This document shows, in pieces, positions 15,644 to 24,562 of a stretch of 28,100 nucleotides of DNA. The stretch comes from an uncultured Eubacteriales bacterium (GTDB lineage: Bacteria > Bacillota > Clostridia > Oscillospirales > Oscillospiraceae), in NCBI GenBank assembly GCA_900554705.1, contig USIH01000010.1, positions 1-28,100 on the forward strand, given 5' to 3'. A model generated the notes under the pieces. It ran no database searches and had not been told where the DNA came from. It saw nothing but the letters and a program-made list of their open reading frames with translations. The position numbers and the translations under genes are program-made. Every line of letters begins with the position of its first letter. Within the stretch, counting starts at the first letter, position 1.

Positions 15644-16333
15644 ATGGCGCTCTATGTGATCGCGGATTTGCACCTTTCCCTTGGAAGCAACAAACCGATG
15701 GACGTCTTCGGCGGCGTTTGGAGCGGTTATCTGGATCGCCTGCGCGAAGGACTTCGTGTGATCCGGCCGGAGGATACGACGGTTCTTCCCGGAGACCTTT
15801 CGTGGGCGCTCAGCCTCGCCGAGGCGGAGCGCGATTTTGAGTTTATTCATCGTATTCCCGGGCGGAAGATCATTGTCAAAGGAAACCACGACTACTGGTG
15901 GTCTACCGCCTCTAAGTTCTATCAGTTCTGCGAGAAAAACGGATTTGATGATCTCTTCGTACTCAATAATAACTGCTACTTTTATGAAGACATTGCCCTG
16001 TGCGGTACGCGCGGCTGGTTTTTCGAGGAGGAGACCGGAGAGGGGACGCACGACGAAAAGATCTTCAAGCGAGAACTGATCCGTTTGGAAACATCTCTGA
16101 AAGCGGCGGGTGACCATGAAAAATACTGCTTCCTCCATTATCCGCCGCGCTACCGCGGCTATGAATGCCCTGAAATACTTGCTTTGTTGCAGCGCTATGG
16201 TGTGACGCGCTGCTACTATGGTCATCTGCACGGTGACAGCCACAAGCTTGTCATAGAAGGCAGCTACAACGGATGCGAATTTCATCTCTGTGCGGCGGAT
16301 TTTTTGAAATTTCGCCCGCTTCGCTTGAAATAG
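15644..16333 (+). CDS. Calcineurin-like metallophosphoesterase
   Basis: The 229-residue product has the complete metallophosphatase motif set: ADLHLS near residues 7-12, PGDLSWAL near 50, KGNHDYWW near 78, FLHYPPRY, and YGHLHGDSH near the C-terminus. These residues bind two metal ions; the family includes phosphatases and nucleases, and the substrate here cannot be inferred. No signal peptide is present, so it is cytosolic. I chose ATG 15644, eight bases after GAGG; ATG 15638 and GTG 15635 are too close to the ribosome site. It starts five bases after the dipeptidase stop and is the last gene of the lepB operon. No clear terminator follows; the tig promoter begins 22 bases later. Confidence 0.93.
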   Translation: MALYVIADLHLSLGSNKPMDVFGGVWSGYLDRLREGLRVIRPEDTTVLPGDLSWALSLAEAERDFEFIHRIPGRKIIVKGNHDYWWSTASKFYQFCEKNGFDDLFVLNNNCYFYEDIALCGTRGWFFEEETGEGTHDEKIFKRELIRLETSLKAAGDHEKYCFLHYPPRYRGYECPEILALLQRYGVTRCYYGHLHGDSHKLVIEGSYNGCEFHLCAADFLKFRPLRLK

Positions 16334-16355
16334 AACCAAATATAGAAAAAAGCGC

Positions 16356-16384
16356 TTGTATTTTTCCAATAACTCTGATAAAAT
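16356..16384 (+). promoter_or_regulatory. Promoter of tig-clpP-clpX
   Basis: TTGTAT (16356-16361) and TAAAAT (16379-16384) are spaced by 17 bases. Each has mismatches, but the position between the end of the lepB operon and tig is right. Transcription should start near 16391. No CIRCE (TTAGCACTC-N9-GAGTGCTAA) or CtsR tandem repeat is seen around it. Confidence 0.68.
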
Positions 16385-16402
16385 AGTTCGGCTAACAATT
16401 AC

Positions 16403-16418
16403 GTGCGCCTACGCGCAC
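16403..16418 (+). other. Short hairpin in the tig leader
   Basis: GTGCGC (16403-16408) and GCGCAC (16413-16418) pair perfectly around loop CTAC, three bases before the AGGAGGA ribosome site (from 16421). It could affect translation start or mRNA stability. It is short and may be incidental. Confidence 0.4.
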
Positions 16419-16434
16419 CCAGGAGGATTTCAAC

Positions 16435-17727
16435 ATGACTGTGAAAAATGTAGAGAAAGATACCGCCAAAGCGTCCGTGACCGTAGAGCTTTCCCACGAG
16501 GACATGGAGCCTGCCGTAAACAAGGTTTACCAGAAGGTTCGCAAGGACATCAGCATCCCCGGCTTCCGCAAGGGCAAGGCGCCGCGCATGATCATCGAGG
16601 CTGCGTACGGCAAGCACGTTTTTTATGAAGATGCGATCGAGGAGCTTTTCCCCGAGATCTATAAGGACTGCGTCATCGCGCAGGATCTCAAGCCCGTCGG
16701 CAAGCCTTCCGTTTCCAAGCTCGACATTGCGGAAGACGGCTCCGTGACGCTCGTGATCGAGACTGCGCTCTATCCCGACGTGAAGCTCGGCGAGTACAAG
16801 GGTCTGGAGATCGAGAAGGCGGAAGTTGAAGTCGCACAGTCTGAGATCGACGCAGAGATCGACCGCATGGCGCAGAATGTTGCGCGCATCAGCACGGTTG
16901 ACCGTCCGGCACAGGACGGCGACACTGCCGTGATCGACTTTGAAGGCTTCAAGGATGGCGTTGCTTTCGAGGGCGGCAAGGGCGAGGCCTATGAGCTGCG
17001 CCTCGGCTCTCACAGCTTCATCCCCGGCTTTGAGGAGCAGGTCGTCGGCATGAGCGCAGGCGAGGAGAAGGAGATCCATGTGACCTTCCCCGAGGATTAC
17101 CATGAAAAGGCCCTTGCCGGTGCACCGGTCGTCTTCCGCGTCAAGGTGCACGAGGTAAAAGAGACGATCGTTCCGGAAAAGGACGATGAGTTTGTAAAAG
17201 ACGTTTCCGAGTTTGACACCATGGACGAGCTTCGCGCTGATGTGGAGAAGAAGATCCGTGAGCAGAAGCAGAACGGGATCGACCGCGCCTTTGAAAACGC
17301 CGCGATCGAGAAGGCCGTTGCCAATATGACGGCGGACATCCCCGAGTGCATGATCGACGAGGAGATCGACCGCGAGCTGGAGCGCATGGACTATGAGCTT
17401 CGTTCGCAGGGCGCTTCGCTTGACGCTTATGCCTCCATGCTGGGCGGCAATCTGGACAATCTTAAGAACAGCCTCCGTCCCGGCGCGCTTTCTGCCGTCA
17501 AGACCAACGTGATGCTCGATGCCGTCGTGACGGCCGAGAACATCGAGGTGGGCGACGAAGAGTGCGAGGCGGAGTATGCCAAGGTCGCGGAGTCCTACAA
17601 GATGGAGCTTGACCGCGTCAAGCAGCTTCTCGACGAGAAGTCCATGCGTGAAGACCTGCAGATCCGTAAGGCCGCTAAGCTGATCGCCGACAGCGCCGTC
17701 GCAGTTGCACCTAAGGCGGAGGAATAA
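16435..17727 (+). CDS. tig: Trigger factor, ribosome-associated chaperone
   Basis: Trigger factor sits at the ribosome exit tunnel and holds emerging chains; it also has prolyl isomerase activity. The 430-residue product has the ribosome-binding signature PGFRKGKAP with G43-F44-R45-K46 in the standard position. The FKBP-type isomerase domain lies at about 160-245 (DGDTAVIDFEGF, PGFEEQVVGM, FPEDY) and a long helical C-terminal chaperone region follows. Length matches the family. ATG 16435 follows AGGAGGA at seven bases. It begins the tig-clpP-clpX group, a classic chaperone-protease cluster in bacteria. The 45-base gap to clpP has no terminator, so co-transcription is expected. Confidence 0.97.
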   Translation: MTVKNVEKDTAKASVTVELSHEDMEPAVNKVYQKVRKDISIPGFRKGKAPRMIIEAAYGKHVFYEDAIEELFPEIYKDCVIAQDLKPVGKPSVSKLDIAEDGSVTLVIETALYPDVKLGEYKGLEIEKAEVEVAQSEIDAEIDRMAQNVARISTVDRPAQDGDTAVIDFEGFKDGVAFEGGKGEAYELRLGSHSFIPGFEEQVVGMSAGEEKEIHVTFPEDYHEKALAGAPVVFRVKVHEVKETIVPEKDDEFVKDVSEFDTMDELRADVEKKIREQKQNGIDRAFENAAIEKAVANMTADIPECMIDEEIDRELERMDYELRSQGASLDAYASMLGGNLDNLKNSLRPGALSAVKTNVMLDAVVTAENIEVGDEECEAEYAKVAESYKMELDRVKQLLDEKSMREDLQIRKAAKLIADSAVAVAPKAEE

Positions 17728-17772
17728 TTTCCCACGCCTTCGGTTAAACTGTTTTGAGAAAGGAGTATTGAT

Positions 17773-18354
17773 ATGAGTCTGGTACCCTATGTTGTTGAAC
17801 AGACCAGTCGCGGAGAGCGTTCCTATGACATTTTTTCCCGACTGCTCAATGACCGCATTATCTTCCTTTCGGAAGAGGTCAGCGATACCACCGCAAGCCT
17901 GATCGTCGCGCAGATGCTCTATCTGGAAGCGCAGGATCCCGATAAGGATATTCAGTTCTACATCAACAGCCCCGGCGGCGTTGTGACGGCGGGACTTGCG
18001 ATCTACGATACGATGCAGTATATCAAGTGCGACGTTTCCACGATCTGCATCGGTATGGCTGCGTCCATGGGTGCGTTCCTTCTGTCCTCGGGCACGAAGG
18101 GAAAGCGCATTGCGCTGCCCAACGCGGAGATCATGATCCACCAGCCGTCCGGCGGCGCGCAGGGGCAGGTCACGGATATTCAGATCCACGCGCAGCGCAT
18201 TTTGGACGTTAAGAGAAAACTCAACGAGATCCTTGCAAAGAACACCGGTAAACCCGTGGAGCAGGTTGCACTGGACTGTGAGCGCGACCATTTCCTCAGC
18301 GCGGAAGAGGCGCGCGAGTACGGTTTGATCGACAAGGTCTTCTATCAGAGATAA
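17773..18354 (+). CDS. clpP: ATP-dependent Clp protease proteolytic subunit
   Basis: ClpP is the serine-protease barrel that degrades proteins unfolded by ClpX or other Clp ATPases. The 193-residue product carries the catalytic triad at the standard positions S98 ([11 protein letters not shown]), H123 (MIHQPSGG) and D172 (CERDHF). The oligomer region and the YINSPGG oxyanion segment are intact. The start [19 protein letters not shown] is typical, with the propeptide-like first residues. ATG 17773 follows AAAGGAG at good spacing. It is located between tig and clpX, which it serves directly. It is a single clpP copy in this window; other copies may exist elsewhere. Confidence 0.98.
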   Translation: MSLVPYVVEQTSRGERSYDIFSRLLNDRIIFLSEEVSDTTASLIVAQMLYLEAQDPDKDIQFYINSPGGVVTAGLAIYDTMQYIKCDVSTICIGMAASMGAFLLSSGTKGKRIALPNAEIMIHQPSGGAQGQVTDIQIHAQRILDVKRKLNEILAKNTGKPVEQVALDCERDHFLSAEEAREYGLIDKVFYQR

Positions 18355-18372
18355 GTTTGAGGAGAGATCACT

Positions 18373-19620
18373 TTGCCAAATAAGCTAATTCGTTGTTCGT
18401 TCTGCGGAAAGACGGAGAGCGAAGTAAAGCAGATGCTGTCCAGTCCGCACGCATATATCTGTAATGAATGTGTGGAGCTGTGCAATCGGCTTATCAACGG
18501 TCAGGATCCGTATCCTCAGGAGCCGAAAGCGATCGAGGTTCCCGATCGTCTTCCGACCCCGCGAGAGATCAAGGAGTATATGGACGGCTATATCATCGGC
18601 CAGAATGAGGCCAAGATCGCGCTGTCCGTTGCCGTATACAACCACTACAAGCGCATTTATTTCGGAGATACGTCGGATGTTGAGCTGCAAAAGAGCAACA
18701 TTCTTCTCATCGGGCCGACGGGCTGCGGCAAGACGCTGTTTGCCCAGACCCTTGCCAAGATCCTCAACGTCCCGTTTGCCATCGCGGATGCCACAACGCT
18801 GACGGAAGCCGGCTATGTCGGAGAAGATGTTGAAAACATCCTCCTACGCCTGCTTCAGGCGGCGGACTTCGACGTGGAGCTTGCGCAGCGCGGCATCATT
18901 TACATTGATGAAATGGATAAGATCGCCCGAAAGAGCGAAAATACCTCCATCACGCGCGACGTGTCCGGCGAGGGCGTGCAGCAGGCGCTGCTCAAAATCT
19001 TGGAGGGGACGGTTGCAAATGTACCGCCGCAGGGCGGCAGGAAACACCCGCAGCAGGAGTTTATTCAGGTCGATACGACGAATATCCTCTTTATTTGCGG
19101 CGGCGCTTTCGACGGTCTGGATAAGATCATCGAAAAGCGTGTGGATACGTCCACGGTCGGCTTTGGCGCAGAGGTGCGCAGCCGCCGCGCCAAGGATGTC
19201 GGCGCACTGTTTGCGCAGGTGCAGCCGCATGATCTCCTGAAATTCGGTATCATACCGGAGCTTGTCGGCCGCCTGCCGGTCGTGACGAGCCTTGGCAGCC
19301 TGCAAAAAGAAGATCTTGTCCGAATTTTGACGGAGCCGAAGAACGCGCTTTGCCGCCAGTACCGAAAGCTGCTGGAAATGGATCATGTCACGCTGGACTT
19401 TGAAAACGGCGCGCTGGACGCGATCGCACAGAAGGCGATTGAGCGCAAGATCGGCGCAAGAGGTCTTCGCGCCGTTTTAGAAGACGTCATGACAAAAGTA
19501 ATGTACGATATCCCGTCCGACCCAACCATTACACGTGTGCTGATCACGGAGAAATGTGTGAAGGAAGGCTGCGCGCCCGAAATCACACATAAGGCCGAAC
19601 CGCAGGCTCGGATCGGGTAA
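18373..19620 (+). CDS. clpX: Clp protease ATP-binding subunit ClpX
   Basis: ClpX is the AAA+ unfoldase that feeds substrates to ClpP. The 415-residue product has the N-terminal zinc-binding domain with C8/C11 and C30/C33, Walker A GPTGCGKT at 114-121, the pore loop GYVGED, and Walker B with D179/E180 (IYIDEMDK). The RKH loop ([10 protein letters not shown]) and a VGF tripeptide (in TVGFGAEV) stand in the place of the ClpP-docking IGF. Length is normal. The start codon is TTG at 18373, eight bases after GAGGAG, and gives the family N-terminus [12 protein letters not shown]. No ATG alternative exists upstream. The gap to clpP is 18 bases, consistent with one operon. A hairpin terminator follows. 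Confidence 0.97.
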   Translation: MPNKLIRCSFCGKTESEVKQMLSSPHAYICNECVELCNRLINGQDPYPQEPKAIEVPDRLPTPREIKEYMDGYIIGQNEAKIALSVAVYNHYKRIYFGDTSDVELQKSNILLIGPTGCGKTLFAQTLAKILNVPFAIADATTLTEAGYVGEDVENILLRLLQAADFDVELAQRGIIYIDEMDKIARKSENTSITRDVSGEGVQQALLKILEGTVANVPPQGGRKHPQQEFIQVDTTNILFICGGAFDGLDKIIEKRVDTSTVGFGAEVRSRRAKDVGALFAQVQPHDLLKFGIIPELVGRLPVVTSLGSLQKEDLVRILTEPKNALCRQYRKLLEMDHVTLDFENGALDAIAQKAIERKIGARGLRAVLEDVMTKVMYDIPSDPTITRVLITEKCVKEGCAPEITHKAEPQARIG

Positions 19621-19627
19621 ACAGAAA

Positions 19628-19677
19628 CAAACGAGGGGACGGCTGCAAAGGCAGCAGCCCCCTCTGTTTGGCATTTT
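19628..19677 (+). terminator. Hairpin terminator between clpX and lon
   Basis: A long imperfect stem (19628-19646 with 19651-19670) contains GGCTGC/GCAGC(C) and GAGGGG/CCCCTC blocks and an outer CAAAC/GTTTG helix with AAAG as loop. Two mismatches and one bulge are present. TTTTT follows at 19673-19677. It probably terminates much of the clpX transcript but may be leaky, since lon begins 26 bases later without a visible promoter. Confidence 0.72.
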
Positions 19678-19702
19678 TCTCCTGAAAGGAGTGAGATATA
19701 TT

Positions 19703-22111
19703 ATGGATGAAGTGATTCGCTCGGAACGTATGCCGGTGCTTGCCCTGCGCGGCATGACCGCGTTTCCCCGCGCGACGATGCATTTTGACGTAGGTCGGAT
19801 CAAGTCGATCCGCGCACTTGAGGCCGCAGCGGAAACGGAACAGCGTATTTTCCTTGTTACGCAGAAGAATATTCAGACGGACGATCCTTCCTTTGATGAA
19901 CTCTATCCGATCGGTACCGTCGTGCGCGTGCTGCAAATGATCTCTGCCTCGAAGGACTCCGCGCGAGTTCTTGTCGTTGGTGAATATCGTGCGCGCGTGA
20001 CAGAGGTGCTTCAGACAAAGCCCTATCTTGCGGCGCGTGTAGAGTCGCTTCCGGATCTGCCTTATGTGGCCGATACGCCGCGCGTGGAGGCGCTGACGCG
20101 CCTTGCCGTGCAGCTTTTCGACGACTTTTCAAACGCGACCCAGCGACCGCTACAGGACGTGATGCTCAAGATGCTCAGCTCGAAGGATCCCGGCTTTATC
20201 GCCGACGTCATGGCGCAAAACGCGACCTACGGCTATGCGGAAAAAATGCGCGTCCTGTCGCAACGTCACCCGATCCGCCGCCTTGAGCTTGGCAACACAT
20301 TGATGGCGCGCGAGCTGGACGTGCTTGAGATCGAGAACAATATTCAGGACAAGACGCAGCAGAATATCGACAAAGGGCAGCGCGATTACTATCTGCGCGA
20401 GCAGTTGAAGGTCATTCGCGGCGAGCTTGGCGAAGCCGATGACAACGAAGAGCTTGACGAATACCACGACAAGATCGAAAAGCTCGGGATTCCGGAGGAG
20501 TCGAAGCAAAAGCTCTTGAAGGAAGTGCAGCGTCTCGGCAAGCAGTCCTTCGGTTCCAGCGAGGCGACCGTGATCCGTACCTATCTGGACACGGTCATTG
20601 ACCTGCCGTGGAACAAGCGAACCCGCGAGCGTGTCGACATCCGCGTTGCGGAACGCATTTTGAACGAAGATCACTACGGACTGCAAAAGGTCAAAGAGCG
20701 CATCCTTGAGATCCTTGCTGTTCGTGAGCTTGCACCGGATATGCACGGCCCCATTATTTGTCTGGTCGGCCCTCCGGGCGTCGGCAAAACGTCGATCGCG
20801 ATGAGCGTTGCGCGCGCCCTGAACCGGAAACTTGCAAGAATTTCGCTCGGCGGTATGCATGATGAGGCCGAAATTCGAGGGCATCGCAAAACCTATGTCG
20901 GTGCAATGCCGGGGCGTATCATCGCCGCTGTGCAGCAGGCCGGTTCGATGAACCCGCTGCTGCTGCTCGACGAGATCGACAAGATGGGAAGTGACTATCG
21001 CGGCGACCCGTCGTCCGCTCTGCTGGAGGTGCTCGACAGTGAGCAGAACGCTACCTTCCGCGACAATTATCTTGAGATCCCGTTTGACCTGAGCGATTGT
21101 ATGTTTATCACGACCGCGAACACGACCGATACGATCGCGCGGCCGCTGCTCGACCGCATGGAGATCATCGAGCTTAATTCCTACACGGATGAGGAAAAGG
21201 TGATGATCGCAAAGCAGCACCTGCTGCCGCGCCAGCTTGCCAAGCACGGGCTGAAGAAGTCGCAGGTGCGCGTGAGTGACGATGCACTGCGTGAGATCAT
21301 TCGCTGCTACACCCGCGAGAGCGGCGTGAGAAATTTGGAGCGTGAGCTTGCGGCGCTGTGCAGAAAGTGCGCAAAGCGCTTTGTGTCGGAGGAGGGGCTT
21401 AGCCGAATCTCGATCAAAGGCGTCGATCTTGAGACTTACCTCGGTGTCCGAAAGATCCTTCCGGACAAGAAGGAAACCAGCGATTGCGTCGGATTGGTCA
21501 CCGGCCTTGCGTGGACGAGCGTCGGCGGCGAAACACTCGAGGTCGAGTGCAACGTTGTTGACGGCAGCGGAAAGCTCAACCTCACCGGCAATCTCGGCGA
21601 GGTGATGAAGGAGTCCGTGCAGGCTGCGATGAGCTATATTCGCAGCCGTGCTGCACAGTTCGGTATTGCGGAGGATTTTTATAAAACGAAGGACATCCAT
21701 GTGCATTTTCCGGAAGGTGCGGTACCGAAGGACGGCCCGTCCGCCGGTATCACCGTCTGCACGGCGATGGTTTCTGCGCTGACCGGCGCACCCGTACGCC
21801 GCGATATTGCCATGACCGGCGAGATCTCCATCCGCGGCCGTGTCCTGCCGATCGGTGGACTGAAGGAAAAAACCATGGCCGCGCTGCGCCACGGCGTGAA
21901 AACGGTGATCCTTCCGAAGGAAAACGAGAAGGATCTCGCGGAGATCGACCCCACCGTTCGCAAGGCGCTGAACTTCATTTTCGTGGAGCACGCCGATTCC
22001 GTGATCGAAACTGCGCTCACGCTCCCGCGGACGAGTCAAAGAAAAAGAAAGAATGAGGCTGCGCCCGTGCCGGTTCCGAGCGACCATGCGCAGCCCGAGA
22101 TACGCCAATGA
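19703..22111 (+). CDS. lon: ATP-dependent protease La (Lon)
   Basis: Lon is a soluble AAA+ protease with ATPase and serine-lysine protease domains on one chain, removing damaged and short-lived regulatory proteins. The 802-residue product has the N-terminal substrate-binding LON domain ([13 protein letters not shown] onward), Walker A GPPGVGKT at 356-363, Walker [11 protein letters not shown], and the protease domain with catalytic S680 (PKDGPSAG) and K723 (GGLKEKT). The S-to-K distance of 43 equals that in Escherichia coli Lon. I chose ATG 19703, 11 bases after GGAG; GTG 19691 overlaps the ribosome site. The tail is rich in Lys, Arg and Pro and may be disordered. The stop overlaps engB by four bases. 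The lon-engB pair is classical. Confidence 0.97.
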   Translation: MDEVIRSERMPVLALRGMTAFPRATMHFDVGRIKSIRALEAAAETEQRIFLVTQKNIQTDDPSFDELYPIGTVVRVLQMISASKDSARVLVVGEYRARVTEVLQTKPYLAARVESLPDLPYVADTPRVEALTRLAVQLFDDFSNATQRPLQDVMLKMLSSKDPGFIADVMAQNATYGYAEKMRVLSQRHPIRRLELGNTLMARELDVLEIENNIQDKTQQNIDKGQRDYYLREQLKVIRGELGEADDNEELDEYHDKIEKLGIPEESKQKLLKEVQRLGKQSFGSSEATVIRTYLDTVIDLPWNKRTRERVDIRVAERILNEDHYGLQKVKERILEILAVRELAPDMHGPIICLVGPPGVGKTSIAMSVARALNRKLARISLGGMHDEAEIRGHRKTYVGAMPGRIIAAVQQAGSMNPLLLLDEIDKMGSDYRGDPSSALLEVLDSEQNATFRDNYLEIPFDLSDCMFITTANTTDTIARPLLDRMEIIELNSYTDEEKVMIAKQHLLPRQLAKHGLKKSQVRVSDDALREIIRCYTRESGVRNLERELAALCRKCAKRFVSEEGLSRISIKGVDLETYLGVRKILPDKKETSDCVGLVTGLAWTSVGGETLEVECNVVDGSGKLNLTGNLGEVMKESVQAAMSYIRSRAAQFGIAEDFYKTKDIHVHFPEGAVPKDGPSAGITVCTAMVSALTGAPVRRDIAMTGEISIRGRVLPIGGLKEKTMAALRHGVKTVILPKENEKDLAEIDPTVRKALNFIFVEHADSVIETALTLPRTSQRKRKNEAAPVPVPSDHAQPEIRQ

Positions 22112-22686
22112 ACCTGCAAAAAGTCACATTTGTCAAATCTGCAGCCTCCTCCGGAGACTTCATTCGGGATGCGCTTCCCAAAATCGTTTTTTCCGGAAAG
22201 TCGAACGTCGGAAAATCCTCCGTGCTCAACTGCGTGCTCGGCAGAAAGAATTTTGCCCGCGTCGGTCAGAAGCCGGGCAAGACCGTGCATATCAACTACT
22301 TCAATGTTGATGATCGGGCGTATTTTGTCGACCTTCCCGGCTACGGCTATGCGCAGGTCGCTGCGTCCGAAAAGGAACGTTGGGGCAAGCTGATGGAGAC
22401 GTTTTTTGCACAGCCGGAGCTGATCACTCTGGGTGTGATGATCGTTGATGCACGCCACGCCCCGACGAAGCTGGATCAGGTCATGGCCTCGCTCTTCCGT
22501 TCCATGCCTTTTGTCGTCGTTGCCAACAAGACGGACAAGCTCAAGCCGAGTCAGATCGCGCCCAATATGGAGTGCATCCGGAGGGAGCTTGCGCTTTCCG
22601 AGGAAATGCCGCTCATCCCGTTTTCCGCAGAAAAGGGGACGGGGCGCGATGCGCTGATCGCACTGATCGAGCAGTATTCCAAATGA
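22108..22686 (+). CDS. engB: Ribosome biogenesis GTP-binding protein EngB (YsxC/YihA)
   Basis: EngB (YsxC) is an essential small GTPase that assists 50S subunit assembly in Firmicutes. The 192-residue product has G1 GKSNVGKS at 30-37, the switch I region with QKPGKTVHINYF, G3 DLPGYGYA, and G4 NKTDK. Length fits the family (about 190-200). ATG 22108 overlaps the lon stop (ATGA), so translation is coupled to lon, the usual arrangement in Bacillus. A strong terminator follows directly, closing the lon-engB unit. Confidence 0.97.
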   Translation: MNLQKVTFVKSAASSGDFIRDALPKIVFSGKSNVGKSSVLNCVLGRKNFARVGQKPGKTVHINYFNVDDRAYFVDLPGYGYAQVAASEKERWGKLMETFFAQPELITLGVMIVDARHAPTKLDQVMASLFRSMPFVVVANKTDKLKPSQIAPNMECIRRELALSEEMPLIPFSAEKGTGRDALIALIEQYSK

Positions 22687-22691
22687 CTTTG

Positions 22692-22737
22692 CCGTCTCCG
22701 CAGCGCAGACTTCCGCGTTGCGGAGACGGGCTTTTTT
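22692..22737 (+). terminator. Strong intrinsic terminator after engB
   Basis: A 15-bp stem (22692-22706 with 22715-22729, including CCGTCTCCGC/GCGGAGACGG and one G-T wobble) with an 8-base loop is followed by six Ts (22732-22737). It begins six bases after the engB stop and clearly separates the lon unit from the scpA operon. Confidence 0.92.
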
Positions 22738-22748
22738 CGAGATTTCTG

Positions 22749-22777
22749 TTGCGTTGGCGCGGGAATGATGCTATAAT
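22749..22777 (+). promoter_or_regulatory. Extended -10 promoter of the scpA operon
   Basis: A perfect TATAAT (22772-22777) is preceded by TGC (22769-22771), forming a complete extended -10. At 17-base spacing the -35 is TTGCGT (22749-22754), matching half of the consensus. The predicted transcript start is near 22784, just ahead of the scpA ribosome site GAGGA. Confidence 0.8.
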
Positions 22778-22807
22778 AATCAGCATAAATCAACTTTCGA
22801 GGACTAC

Positions 22808-23608
22808 ATGGACGAACCGAGCTACCACCTGACAGGGGTGATGCACGGAAGCGACACACTTTCCGAGGACTTTGACGGCCCGCTGGACGTGATCCTGCTG
22901 CTTCTGAGCAAAAATAAGATCGAAATTCAAGATGTGAGCATTACCTCCATTTTGGAGCAGTATCTCGCGTATCTGGACGAAATGAAGCGTCTGGATATGG
23001 AGATCGCCAGCGAGTTTATTGCGATGGCCTCCCATCTGATGCTCATTAAAACCAAGATGCTGCTTTCCGAGGCGGAGCGGGAAGAGGCGCTTTCCGAGAT
23101 GGAGCTTCTGATCCGCTCTCTGGAGGAGCGCCAGCGCGCGGACGCCTATGAGCAGATCCGCAAGGCGATTGCCGTGCTCGAGCCGCGCAGCGAGATCGGT
23201 GCCTGCCTTTTTACAAAGCAGCCCGAGCCGTATCGCACCGACAACACCTATCGCTACCGCCACGATCGCGCCGATTTGTCCCGCGCGTTTGCCGCGATGG
23301 CCGAGCGCAGCGAGCGAAAGCTGCCGCCGCCGGTCTCTAATTTTGCCGGAATCGTCGGTGTAGAGCCTTATTCCGTGACGAAAAAAGCGGCGCAGGTATT
23401 AAAGCGCCTCTTAATGCGCGGCGCGGCAAAATTCCGCAGCCTGTTTCGCGGCAATCGCTCCCGCAGTGAGATCGTCGCAACGTTTCTTGCGGTGCTGGAG
23501 CTGTGTCGCGTGCGCTCCATCGCGCTGGAGCAGGATGACGATGATATGACCGTTCAGTTCGTAAAAATGCCGGACGGGGAAATGGAGCCAACTGATGTCG
23601 GAACTTGA
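22808..23608 (+). CDS. scpA: Segregation and condensation protein A
   Basis: ScpA is the kleisin subunit that joins Smc heads in the bacterial condensin and, with ScpB, folds and segregates the chromosome. The 266-residue product has the ScpA N-terminal domain with DFDGPLDVILLLLSKNKIEI near 22-41, IASEFIAMASHLMLIKTKMLL near 68-88, and the C-terminal winged-helix domain near 190-255 (RSEIVATFLAVLELCR). Length matches the family. ATG 22808 follows GAGGA by four bases. It is transcribed from the extended -10 promoter and overlaps scpB by 14 bases. The two proteins are made together in Firmicutes. Confidence 0.95.
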   Translation: MDEPSYHLTGVMHGSDTLSEDFDGPLDVILLLLSKNKIEIQDVSITSILEQYLAYLDEMKRLDMEIASEFIAMASHLMLIKTKMLLSEAEREEALSEMELLIRSLEERQRADAYEQIRKAIAVLEPRSEIGACLFTKQPEPYRTDNTYRYRHDRADLSRAFAAMAERSERKLPPPVSNFAGIVGVEPYSVTKKAAQVLKRLLMRGAAKFRSLFRGNRSRSEIVATFLAVLELCRVRSIALEQDDDDMTVQFVKMPDGEMEPTDVGT

Positions 23609-24149
23609 ACGGGTGATCGAAGCGATCCTTTTTGCGGCGGGTGAGCCGGTAGAGACCGAGCGCATTGCCTTCGCAGCGGAGTGCAGCGTACAGGAGGTCG
23701 AGACGGCGGCAAAAGCGCTGATGGATCGCCTCGCCTTTGAGCGGCGGGGCATTCGCGTGGTGCGGCTGGACAAGGCCTATCAGATGTGCTCCTCTGCGGA
23801 CATGGCGGGCTTTATCACAAAAGCGCTGGAGACCAGAAAGCCGCCGAAGCTCTCGGCCTCCCAGCTTGAGACATTAACGGTTGTTGCCTATTATCAACCG
23901 GCGACGAAAGCATATGTGGAGCAAATTCGCGGCGTTGACAGCTCCTATAGCGTCGGCGCGCTGTTAAATAAACACCTGATCGAAGAATGCGGCAGACTCA
24001 ATGTGCCGGGTCGCCCCATCCTTTATCGCACAACACCGGATTTCCTGCGGACGTTTGGCCTGCAATCGCTGGACGATCTGCCGGAAATTGATAAAATGCA
24101 GTTTGGCAAGCGCGAACTGCCTGTAACGGAGGAGCCAGAAAATGAGTAA
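23595..24149 (+). CDS. scpB: Segregation and condensation protein B
   Basis: ScpB binds ScpA as a dimer and regulates the Smc complex. The 184-residue product has two winged-helix domains: the first opens with SELERVIEAILFAAGEPV, the second contains LSASQLETLTVVAYYQPATK and a GVDSSYSVGALL segment typical of ScpB. YRTTPDFLRTFGL is the signature end of the family. ATG 23595 overlaps scpA by 14 bases, with GGAG a short distance upstream inside scpA. It also overlaps gerW by eight bases. The arrangement ensures stoichiometric synthesis with ScpA. Confidence 0.96.
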   Translation: MSELERVIEAILFAAGEPVETERIAFAAECSVQEVETAAKALMDRLAFERRGIRVVRLDKAYQMCSSADMAGFITKALETRKPPKLSASQLETLTVVAYYQPATKAYVEQIRGVDSSYSVGALLNKHLIEECGRLNVPGRPILYRTTPDFLRTFGLQSLDDLPEIDKMQFGKRELPVTEEPENE

Positions 24150-24519
24150 GAATGTTACCGAGGTTTTGACCGCTTCCATGTCGAAGATCCGTGAGATGGT
24201 GGATGCCAACACGATCGTCGGTTCTCCCATTGCCGCCGGTGACGGCGTCACGCTGATCCCGCTTTCCAAGATCTCCTTTGGTATGGGCGGCGGCGGATCC
24301 GATTTTGGCGCAAAAGAAGCGCCTTCGTTGAGCTTTGGCGGCGGTGCGGGCTGCGGCGTCAAGATCGTTCCGGTCGCGATCATCGTTTTGCAGGGCGACC
24401 GTGTTCGCGTTATGCCGGTCGACGAACCGGCTGCGACGGCTGCGGAGCGAGCGATCGAGCAGTTGCCCGGACTGATAGACAAAATCGCGGATCTTGTCAG
24501 AAGACCGACTGACATCTGA
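24142..24519 (+). CDS. gerW: GerW family sporulation protein (YtfJ)
   Basis: GerW/YtfJ family members are needed for normal spore germination in Bacillus; the molecular role is unclear. The 125-residue product begins MSKNVTEVLTASMSKIREMVD, has the GDGVTLIPLSKISFGMGGGGSDFG segment with the characteristic glycine-rich loop (about 32-55), a second Gly-rich GGGAGCG run, and then VPVAIIVLQGDRVRVMPV. It has no signal peptide. GGAGGA precedes ATG 24142 at good spacing and the start overlaps the scpB stop by eight bases. Its presence suggests that the organism belongs to a lineage that sporulates, though relatives that lost spores also keep it. It is followed by dacF after 43 bases. Confidence 0.93.
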   Translation: MSKNVTEVLTASMSKIREMVDANTIVGSPIAAGDGVTLIPLSKISFGMGGGGSDFGAKEAPSLSFGGGAGCGVKIVPVAIIVLQGDRVRVMPVDEPAATAAERAIEQLPGLIDKIADLVRRPTDI

Positions 24520-24562
24520 ATATTATCGCGCAAACCGTGCAAGCTATGCAAGGTGATGTTTG

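Noticed and set aside
20150..22108. 652-codon open frame on the minus strand opposite lon
   Set aside because: It mirrors the lon codons in high-GC DNA, has no recognisable domain, and lon is certain. The same applies to minus-strand frames at 16399-18291, 9298-10833 and 10867-12159.
24494..24526. Possible dacF promoter: TTGTCA with TATTAT
   Set aside because: The spacer is 21 bases, too long for a sigma-A promoter, and most of it is inside gerW. A sporulation-sigma site cannot be excluded but is not evident.
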